Under the pieces are notes generated by a model. The model was not told the origin of the DNA. It saw nothing but the letters and a program-made list of their open reading frames with translations, and did no database searches. Source: Gammaproteobacteria bacterium (lineage in GTDB: Bacteria; Pseudomonadota; Gammaproteobacteria; Chromatiales; Chromatiaceae). Taken from it: a stretch of 5,003 bases of DNA. A program made the position numbers and the translations under genes. Location: contig JADGBD010000049.1 of assembly GCA_015231665.1 (NCBI GenBank), positions 4,886-9,888 on the forward strand, in the 5' to 3' direction. Shown piece by piece: positions 1 through 5,003 of this stretch (positions are counted from its first letter, which is position 1; every line of letters starts with the position of its first letter).

Positions 1-2051
1 CGCCAATCCTGCCGATCCATCAGCCGCGGGAAGATGATCCAGGCCGAGCGGCCATCCGCGTTCAGCAGCTCCACGCTGGTGTCGGTACGCCCGCCCACGG
101 TATAACTGCCCTTCGGCAGGCCGCGGCCAAAGCCGCCGTCCAGCTCAACCCGCGCGCCGGGCTGCAGGTCAGCAATGGTCGAAGTGCGCGCCGGCGGAGC
201 TACTGCAGCCGCATCCCCGCGCACTCCGCCCCCAGCAGGTGCAGCTTCTGCGCCAATGGGTGCAGCGGTTCCGGTATCCGAAAGCTGCCCTCCTGGCTGT
301 CCAGGTAGAGGCTGAGCAGGCGCATCGCCTGGGATTTGCTGATCTGCCCCGAGCGCACCAGCAGGTGCAGCTGTTCCAGCAGGGATTCCGCCGGCAATTC
401 CGCCTCCTCGCTGTCCAGCGCCAGGCTCAACAGATGTTCCATCGTATCCAGTAGTTCCTCGATCAACTCCTTCACGCACGCCCCCTTGTTGTTGCAGCAG
501 CGTCAGTAGGTCACTCTTTTTCTGCCGCGCGTTGGTTTCTATACCCAGGCTGATCAGTGCGTCGCGCAGCTCGCCCTTGCTCATTTGCTCGGGCAGTTTT
601 GGCGCTGGCGCCATGGTGGGCTGGGCAGGAATGGGCTGGTCAAGCGGAACGGGCGAAGCGGGCAGGTCGGGCTGGGCAAAGGTGTCGGTCGGGTAGGCAG
701 CCTGCTCAGCCTCTAGGGCGGCAGCGCGCTCGGCCTGCATTTGCGCGACTTCCAGCTCGGCCTGGCGCTCGGCATCGTGCTGGGTCAGCATCTCGCGCAT
801 CATCTCGACCAGGGCCGGCTCGCTCACCTTGAGGCGCTGCGCCCGGTCCAGCGTCTCTGCACCCCAGCCCGGCTGGCGCGCATCCAGCTCAGCCGCCAGC
901 GCGCTCAGTTGCTCCGGGTTCATGCCGAAAGCGGCCGGTGCCTCGGGCGCTTCGGCTGGCTTTTGCTGTGGCTGCGCCACGCTGCCAGCTGCCCCGCCAA
1001 CCAGATCGGTTTCGCCCTCGGGGTTGATTCTCGGCTGGCCGCGATTGAATGCCTGGCTGAGTGTCTCAGCCCCCGCGCCCATGGTGAACCCAGCCATGGG
1101 ACCAACCACCGCCTCGGTACCCAGCCCGGTCATCCAGGGCTCATCCTTGGCCAGGTTCTCCATGGCGTTTTCGCTGGTTCCCTGAATCAGCTCCTCGGTC
1201 ATTTCTCGACCGCCGGCTTTGAGAATCTGGGTGCCGGCGCGACCTCCTGCCTGCACTGTGCCGCGTAGGCCTCCCGCCATGATGGTGTCCACGTCCGCCA
1301 CGTCCGGCATCAGTCGATCCAGCGCTGCCGGTGTTGCTGCGGTTATCAGGCCAGCGGGGATCCCGTAATAACGGTCGCTGAACTCATCCCCTTCGCGCGC
1401 GCCGGCCGATGCCACCAACCCACCGGCAATCACACCCTCGCCGACCCGCCCAGCCAGGGCTGCATTGGCGCGACTTACATTGCCCGCCGCATCCACCACC
1501 GGGCGCCCCAGACTGGAAAGAATCCTTGAGCCAGCCACGGCGCCGGTCTTGGCCAAACCCAGCGAGTTACCGATAACCCCAATCAGCGCCGCCGGGTTGT
1601 CGGTATAGGCATCCAGCGCATCGCCAGCCTCATCCCGCACAATGCGCAGGATTTCAGCGTAGTCATCCTTACCCCAGGCCTCAGCAATACGCTCCGCGTG
1701 CGGCGCCAGGCGCTGGGAAATCTCTTGCTCCTCGTACTTGCGCGCATCGGAGTGGAATGTGTCGCGCATCCATTCCGTGGCCTTATTCGCGCCCTCGGCA
1801 AGCGGATCAGCCGCATAATGCAGCCCAGGCACAAGGCCAGCCACACCAGCCAGCGCCTCCACTGTCTGCGGGATTGCGCTGGCAACATCCACGCCGAAGT
1901 CCGCCGCGCGCTCACCCCAGGATGCCTTGGGCTTGGGTGGTGCTGGTGGCGGCTCACCCAGGTGCTCGGAGAGGAATGCGTCAACATCGAAGCCAGGCGC
2001 GGCATGCCCGCCAAGCTCAGCACTGAGAAACTGATCAACATCAAAAGCCAT
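1..2051 (-). CDS. N-terminal 683 codons of a giant multidomain phage protein (partial)
   Basis: Reading from the ATG at 2051, this frame has no stop down to position 1, so the protein exceeds 683 residues. In order: a duplicated motif FDVDxFLSxxLG at 3-14 and 21-32; a Pro-rich spacer (33-42); mixed helices with Gly/Ala hydrophobic tracts (52-80, 153-180, 205-217, 229-243); an acidic helix REMTEELIQGTSENAMENL (282-300) followed by a Gly-rich hydrophobic stretch (308-328); a Pro/Ala linker (358-375); a coiled coil (about 412-452); a Pro-rich linker (453-488); a SAP/Rho-N-like motif (489-522); a Gly/Ala/Pro-rich stretch (526-620); and a probable small beta domain (626-683). The tract pattern and EE/Q helix resemble giant phage internal or 'polyvalent' proteins. 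The start overlaps the previous stop and has only a weak Shine-Dalgarno. Residues 526-617 are doubtful because another frame looks coding there. Confidence 0.85.
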   Translation of the reverse strand, partial: MAFDVDQFLSAELGGHAAPGFDVDAFLSEHLGEPPPAPPKPKASWGERAADFGVDVASAIPQTVEALAGVAGLVPGLHYAADPLAEGANKATEWMRDTFHSDARKYEEQEISQRLAPHAERIAEAWGKDDYAEILRIVRDEAGDALDAYTDNPAALIGVIGNSLGLAKTGAVAGSRILSSLGRPVVDAAGNVSRANAALAGRVGEGVIAGGLVASAGAREGDEFSDRYYGIPAGLITAATPAALDRLMPDVADVDTIMAGGLRGTVQAGGRAGTQILKAGGREMTEELIQGTSENAMENLAKDEPWMTGLGTEAVVGPMAGFTMGAGAETLSQAFNRGQPRINPEGETDLVGGAAGSVAQPQQKPAEAPEAPAAFGMNPEQLSALAAELDARQPGWGAETLDRAQRLKVSEPALVEMMREMLTQHDAERQAELEVAQMQAERAAALEAEQAAYPTDTFAQPDLPASPVPLDQPIPAQPTMAPAPKLPEQMSKGELRDALISLGIETNARQKKSDLLTLLQQQGGVREGVDRGTTGYDGTSVEPGAGQRGGGIAGGIPAGTAAPAGALGADQQIPGDAPAQPLPGQPGGQLSDTGTAAPIGAEAAPAGGGVRGDAAAVAPPARTSTIADLQPGARVELDGGFGRGLPKGSYTVGGRTDTSVELLNADGRSAWIIFPRLMDRQDW
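200..475 (-). CDS. Embedded 91-codon ORF in the +1 frame of the giant gene
   Basis: A GTG at 475-473 opens 91 codons ending in TAG at 202-200, entirely inside the giant gene and shifted one base downstream of its frame. The product is Leu/Glu-rich and helical (KELIEELLDTMEHLLSLALD, then SGQISKSQAMRLLSLYLDSQ) and has no homologue that I recognise. Between 361 and 480 its third codon positions are G or C in 32 of 40 codons, against 10 of 40 in the giant frame, so this frame carries the genome's coding bias. An AAGGGGG tract (487-481) lies 5 bases before the GTG and could act as a ribosome binding site. The frame is open upstream only to the TGA at 505-503. It may be a separate overprinted gene, the tail of a frameshifted product, or true giant-protein sequence displaced by two indels. 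Coding is likely; independence is not settled. Confidence 0.5.
   Translation of the reverse strand: MKELIEELLDTMEHLLSLALDSEEAELPAESLLEQLHLLVRSGQISKSQAMRLLSLYLDSQEGSFRIPEPLHPLAQKLHLLGAECAGMRLQ
480..487 (-). promoter_or_regulatory. AAGGGGGC tract: ribosome binding site or slippery run
   Basis: On the minus strand this reads AAGGGGGC, at the point where the coding-bias signal leaves the giant frame and enters the +1 frame. It can be a Shine-Dalgarno-like site for the GTG at 475. It can also be a slippery run (CAA GGG GGC GTG in the giant frame), where a -2 or +1 shift would join the SAP-like motif to the 91-codon frame. A 5-G homopolymer is also a common place for sequencing indels. The sequence alone does not choose among these. 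Confidence 0.35.
1956..2045 (-). repeat. Tandem FDVDxFLSxxLG motif at the giant protein N-terminus
   Basis: Residues 3-14 (FDVDQFLSAELG) and 21-32 (FDVDAFLSEHLG) match at 9 of 12 positions with an 18-residue period. At the DNA level the cores TCAACATCAAA (2035-2045) and TCAACATCGAA (1981-1991) on the plus strand differ by one base. Being at the extreme N-terminus and followed by a Pro-rich spacer, the two copies look like short linear binding motifs rather than a folded domain. A docking or packaging role is inference. Confidence 0.7.
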
Positions 2052-3640
2052 TAGCGCGTGCTCGGCCTGACGTAGTTGGGCAACTGACGCTCAAGCAGGC
2101 GCTGACGTTCTTCCTCAATCATCCGCGCCTCGGCTGCAGGCGTGCCAAAGATGCCTGGCATGATGTGCCTTGCGGTCAGGTCAACGGTGCCGTCATAGGC
2201 TTTTCCAAGGAGTCCGCCAGCACCACGCCAAATGCCCACGGGGTCGGCTGCTGTTTTAAGGGCATTAATGCCATTGTCTCTTACATAGTTGACCAGCCCG
2301 CCAACCGTCTCCATTTCCGGCGGCGGCGCCTTGCCTGACGTGGGCTTTGCTGTCGGCTTAGCCGGGTCTTCCGCCGCGCCGCCCTGACCGTACTTCTCCT
2401 GATACCTGGCGCGAATCTGATCAAGCTGCGCCGTTGTGGCGCCTCCTGCCTTGGCCTTGGCCAGCAGCTGATCAAGACTCGGCGCGACTTCGCCGCCACC
2501 AAGCCCTCCGCTTGTCTTTGTGGACTGGCGCATAAACTCATCCAGACGCTGATTGACCGTATCAGACTGCTTGCGCAGTTCTTCGTTATCCGGCTCCATC
2601 AGCAGGCGCTCATTCAGCGATTTTTGCATATCAACCAGGGTCTTTATGTCGCTGGACTCGGTGGCCTTGCGGTCCTTGTCCGCCGTGACGATCTTGCTCG
2701 CCAACTCCATCCGCTCCTTGTGTGTCAGCAGCTGGTGCTCAATCTCCAGTGCGGTCACCTCGGGGTCTATAACCTCGCCCTTGCTGTTGACCAGCTGCGC
2801 CGCGTAGGTCTTCTGCGGCTTTTTGGTGATGGGGTCAAGCGTCTCAACTTCCCGCAGATTAACCAGCTGGGTGTCTGCGCCATACAGCGGCGACTTGGTA
2901 AACAGCTCATTGGCGCCGTCCAGATCGCCGCGCTTGAAGCGCTCAACCGCCTCGCCCAAATTACCCTTCTTCAGAACATCATCTATGGCCATCATGTCAG
3001 TCAGGCGCTGCTTGTCCATGGGCTCCAGGGCGATATTCGCCTGGCGGAACAATCGGCGGCCTTCATCGGTGTCCAGGCTCATGCCGTTGTCTTGCACATA
3101 CTTGCGCGTAGCCAGATCCCTCAACTGCTCAAACTCCGCCGCCGCCTCCGGATGTGCGCCTACCCTGGCCTTGTTCTTGGTGTAGTAGTCAATGAAGTCG
3201 GCAAAGCTGTCGCGACCGCCGCTTTTGTCGAAATTGTAGTGATCGTAGGTTGCGTACTTCTGCTGACCTTGTGGCAATCCCTTGGTTTCGTCCGTTGGAA
3301 TGGATGCTGATGTAGGCCCATAAAGCAACTGCCGCCCAACCTCAATGACGCTGCGCAAGTCATCGCCAGACTGCCCCTTGCGCTTGTTTTCCTGCAGCAC
3401 TAGCGATTCGTTTTCCGCTTGCGATTTCTTCAAGCCCAATTCGTGTGGGTACAGCTCAGCCTGGCGCTCGGCCTCGGCCTGTTGCCGCGCATTACTAAGC
3501 TCAAACTGCCGCTGCTGCTCAGCGAACGCCTGCTCGCGGTATAGACGGTCGGCCTCGCGTTCTTCTTTGAGAGAGCGGGCGTTCACCGCCCCCTGCATGG
3601 CGTTGAAGCCACCGGAAAAGCCTTTCCAGAAATCAGCCAT
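2051..3640 (-). CDS. Coiled-coil phage protein, candidate internal virion/ejection protein
   Basis: I do not recognise this 529-residue protein by family. It starts with a Gly/Phe-rich amphipathic stretch (FWKGFSGGFNAM, 4-15), followed by a long charged Gln/Glu/Arg coiled coil (about 22-90). The middle (95-330) looks globular, with many short helices. A second coiled coil covers about 333-371. A low-complexity Gly/Pro/Lys/Ala linker spans 374-445. The C-terminal part has weakly hydrophobic Gly-rich turns (GIWRGAGGLLGKAY, 469-482) and a charged helix (503-520). It sits between a lysozyme-domain gene and a giant multidomain gene, overlapping each by one base, which suggests an equimolar structural partner in the same complex. 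The ATG at 3640 has a good AGGAG 8 bases upstream. No enzyme motif is visible. An internal core or tail-tube protein is inferred from composition and context only. Confidence 0.85.
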   Translation of the reverse strand: MADFWKGFSGGFNAMQGAVNARSLKEEREADRLYREQAFAEQQRQFELSNARQQAEAERQAELYPHELGLKKSQAENESLVLQENKRKGQSGDDLRSVIEVGRQLLYGPTSASIPTDETKGLPQGQQKYATYDHYNFDKSGGRDSFADFIDYYTKNKARVGAHPEAAAEFEQLRDLATRKYVQDNGMSLDTDEGRRLFRQANIALEPMDKQRLTDMMAIDDVLKKGNLGEAVERFKRGDLDGANELFTKSPLYGADTQLVNLREVETLDPITKKPQKTYAAQLVNSKGEVIDPEVTALEIEHQLLTHKERMELASKIVTADKDRKATESSDIKTLVDMQKSLNERLLMEPDNEELRKQSDTVNQRLDEFMRQSTKTSGGLGGGEVAPSLDQLLAKAKAGGATTAQLDQIRARYQEKYGQGGAAEDPAKPTAKPTSGKAPPPEMETVGGLVNYVRDNGINALKTAADPVGIWRGAGGLLGKAYDGTVDLTARHIMPGIFGTPAAEARMIEEERQRLLERQLPNYVRPSTR

Positions 3641-4953
3641 TAGGTGTACTCCTCATCTTGGTACGGCTGTGGCTGCGGCGTCATCGCCGACTGCCAGCGC
3701 TGTTGAATCAAATCGCCCAGGTTACTACTGTAGTATTCGGACATCTTAGTAGCATTACCGTGGTAGTCGTTAGTGTCCATCGGCATATCCGGCACGCTGG
3801 CTCCACCGCCATCGTCCATCATGGAGCTAAGCAATCCAGCCACCAGTCCACCCATGGCGCTACCGCCGCTGGGGGCTCTATACCCACGGGGGTTTTTTGC
3901 AGACGCTGTTTGCGTTGGGCGCTGCGCTGCCGGTATGGGTCCAGCCTGATCGTTGAACCCTTGGGTCTTGATGGGCGTGCTCTTGGGTTGCTGCAGCCCA
4001 CCTAGTTTGCCGTCCAGCCAGCGCTTGCCGAAGCCGTAGTCCAAGTCCATGCCGGTTGCTTTAGACAGGGGGTTACTGGGCTGGTAGTTCTCCGCCACCT
4101 GCGGGCCGAGGTCTTTAGCTCTTGCGGGTGCGCGGGCTAAGCCTTGCGCGGGGGTAGGTGCTGTAATCTCTGGCATCTCGCCAGAGACAAGACCTCCGTA
4201 GTGAGAGACCTTGGTAGGCATAGCCTTCATTCTGGCGGGCCTGTGCTCAGCCTTTGGTCGCTCCCAGTTGTTCAGAAACCAATTTCCAGCTTCGGTGCCA
4301 TCTCCAAAATTCTGGGCAAGATAGCTTTTGGTGTCCGGCTCGGACAGCGCGTAATCCACCTGCACGCGCCAGTCGCTCACAGGCGTGCCTTGTTTTGCTG
4401 CGTAGCCCTCTAGCCCGGTTCTGCGTGGCCCAGTGTGCTGAAATAGGCCATACCCACCACGCGACCCAGGGACTACTGGCTGTTGTTCATTTATCCCAGC
4501 ATCCCACCCAGACTCATGCTCAATGTTAGCCATCATCCCCAGGGCGTGCGCGTGAGGTACGCCTTTGGACGTCACATACTGGTAGAACTCACGCGGGTCA
4601 ACGCTCCCTGTGGCCTTACTCGCCAACGCTGGCTGGCTTTTAGCCTCCGGCTGTAAGGCTTTCCCCCAGCGCGCAGTCGTTAAATCCGCAAGTTTTTTCC
4701 CCGGAGGCGCATCAACATCAAGGTACGGGTTATCTACCAGATACTGCGGGTCTAGGTACTCGCTGGGTAGTGTGGCTTTCACTCTGGGCTCCGCCCCGGC
4801 TGTTGGTTTGGTCTGCCGTGTAATATCCCTGCCGGTGGCCTGGGCCAGTCGCTGATCCAGGGAGAGCCCACCAGTTTGTTCCTTACGCAGCGCCATAAGC
4901 GCACGCATGTCCTCGGCGTCGCCTTCATCCTCCAGCATGGGTAACCCGGCCAT
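3640..4953 (-). CDS. Virion-associated protein with phage tail lysozyme domain
   Basis: This 437-residue protein probably cleaves peptidoglycan locally when phage DNA enters the cell. Residues about 121-235 match the phage tail lysozyme family, whose known example is the phi29 gp13 N-terminal domain: YQYVTSKG (124-131), then MANIEHESGWD (141-151), then GGYGLFQHTGPRR (166-178). Aligned from memory to gp13, Glu147 (codon 4515-4513) falls on the catalytic glutamate and Glu145 does not. Residues 1-120 are charged and look disordered. Residues 260-360 are Pro/Ala/Lys-rich linker. Residues 364-379 form a Gly-rich hydrophobic patch before an acidic, Tyr-rich tail. There is no signal peptide, no holin beside it and a long non-catalytic C-terminus, so a virion enzyme fits better than a free endolysin. 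The ATG overlaps the preceding stop (TAATG), with GAGGAG 11 bases upstream. The domain call is strong; the virion role is inference. Confidence 0.85.
   Translation of the reverse strand: MAGLPMLEDEGDAEDMRALMALRKEQTGGLSLDQRLAQATGRDITRQTKPTAGAEPRVKATLPSEYLDPQYLVDNPYLDVDAPPGKKLADLTTARWGKALQPEAKSQPALASKATGSVDPREFYQYVTSKGVPHAHALGMMANIEHESGWDAGINEQQPVVPGSRGGYGLFQHTGPRRTGLEGYAAKQGTPVSDWRVQVDYALSEPDTKSYLAQNFGDGTEAGNWFLNNWERPKAEHRPARMKAMPTKVSHYGGLVSGEMPEITAPTPAQGLARAPARAKDLGPQVAENYQPSNPLSKATGMDLDYGFGKRWLDGKLGGLQQPKSTPIKTQGFNDQAGPIPAAQRPTQTASAKNPRGYRAPSGGSAMGGLVAGLLSSMMDDGGGASVPDMPMDTNDYHGNATKMSEYYSSNLGDLIQQRWQSAMTPQPQPYQDEEYT
3649..3653 (-). promoter_or_regulatory. Shine-Dalgarno AGGAG for the 529-residue protein
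   Basis: The minus strand reads AGGAG followed by 8 bases and then the ATG at 3640-3638. It lies inside the last codons of the lysozyme-domain gene. It fixes the start of the 529-residue protein and suggests both coupling and strong independent initiation. It is the best ribosome binding site in the window. Confidence 0.75.
4249..4593 (-). other. Lysozyme domain region (residues about 121-235)
   Basis: This is the catalytic segment of the 437-residue protein. The helix TSKGVPHAHALGMMANIEHESG, read in two parts, carries the predicted catalytic Glu147. The GGYGLFQHTGPRR block that follows is the characteristic second motif of this lysozyme family. A Trp-rich end (NWFLNNWERP, 224-233) closes the domain. 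Boundaries are by eye and uncertain by about 10 residues. Confidence 0.75.
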
Positions 4954-5003
4954 TACCCCAACTTCTCCTCAATCGCGCTCAGGCGCTGGGCCACACCCTG
5001 CAC
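4953..5003 (-). CDS. C-terminal end of an unidentified upstream gene (partial)
   Basis: Only the last 16 codons and the TAA stop (4955-4953) lie in the window; the gene continues past 5003. The visible tail reads VQGVAQRLSAIEEKLG. Its heptad-like spacing of V, L, I and L with an acidic/basic end would suit a short C-terminal coiled coil. The stop overlaps the start of the lysozyme-domain gene by one base (TAATG), so it belongs to the same operon and is probably another virion or late protein. The evidence that it is coding is the clean in-frame end, the overlapped junction repeated at the next two gene borders, and GAGGAG inside its last codons, placed where it could serve the next gene. The family cannot be told from 16 residues. 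Confidence 0.7.
   Translation of the reverse strand: MQGVAQRLSAIEEKLG
4965..4970 (-). promoter_or_regulatory. Shine-Dalgarno GAGGAG for the lysozyme-domain protein
   Basis: The minus strand reads GAGGAG 11 bases before the ATG at 4953-4951, within the final codons of the upstream gene. The spacing is a little long, so the TAATG overlap may also contribute by re-initiation. It supports the chosen start. Confidence 0.55.

Noticed and set aside
741..1268. Plus-strand open frame of 175 codons opposite the giant gene
   Set aside because: The minus strand carries a 683-codon open frame with consistent third-position GC here. The antisense product has the His/Leu/Arg-rich look of a shadow frame and no supporting start site.
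1583..2044. Minus-strand 153-codon frame overlapping the start of the giant gene
   Set aside because: Its product is rich in Arg, Ser, Trp and Cys with no domain pattern. The giant frame over the same bases gives coherent motifs, including the FDVD repeat.
2624..3310. Plus-strand open frame of 228 codons opposite the 529-residue gene
   Set aside because: It is antisense to a well-supported gene with a good ribosome binding site. Its product is a shadow of that gene's codon bias and has no recognisable motif.
4144..4529. Plus-strand open frames opposite the lysozyme domain
   Set aside because: The opposite strand encodes a recognisable lysozyme domain. These are antisense shadows.
3640..4953. 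Free endolysin of a lysis cassette
   Set aside because: No holin or spanin lies beside it. Long non-catalytic regions flank the domain, and the family match is to tail/virion lysozymes.
1..5003. Promoters, terminators, tRNA genes, CRISPR arrays or insertion sequences
   Set aside because: Genes overlap throughout. I saw no strong hairpin with a T-run, no spaced direct repeats, no cloverleaf and no transposase motif on either strand.

Overview
The window is a dense, single-direction stretch of a bacteriophage or prophage late region. Every gene that can be supported lies on the minus strand, so the cassette reads from 5003 down to 1. The DNA is GC-rich, with high GC at third codon positions, which suggests a phage of a GC-rich proteobacterial host. 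Nothing in the window fixes the host or the phage type.

Layout in transcription order: (1) the last 16 codons of an unidentified gene (5003-4953); (2) a 437-residue protein with a phage tail-type lysozyme domain (4953-3640); (3) a 529-residue coiled-coil and Gly-rich protein of unrecognised family (3640-2051); (4) the first 683 codons of a very large multidomain protein, still open at position 1 (2051-1). All three complete junctions are TAATG, with stop and start sharing one base, so the four genes look translationally coupled in one operon. No promoter, terminator, tRNA, CRISPR or insertion sequence was seen, and no non-coding gap exceeds a few bases.

The most likely reading is a virion-protein or genome-ejection module. 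One protein cuts peptidoglycan, and its partners carry long coiled coils and Gly-rich hydrophobic segments of the kind that could enter or cross the cell envelope. The giant protein resembles the N-terminal part of phage 'polyvalent' or internal virion proteins: a duplicated 12-residue motif at the N-terminus, glycine-rich hydrophobic tracts, an acidic EE/Q helix segment, Pro/Ala linkers, a coiled coil and a SAP/Rho-N-like motif.

The most unusual signal is at about 475-200. The giant frame stays open there but turns Gly/Ala/Pro-rich with AT-rich third positions. The frame shifted by one base encodes a well-formed 91-residue Leu/Glu-rich helical protein with GC-rich third positions. It may be an overprinted gene, the product of frameshifting at a G-run just upstream, or a pair of compensating indels.
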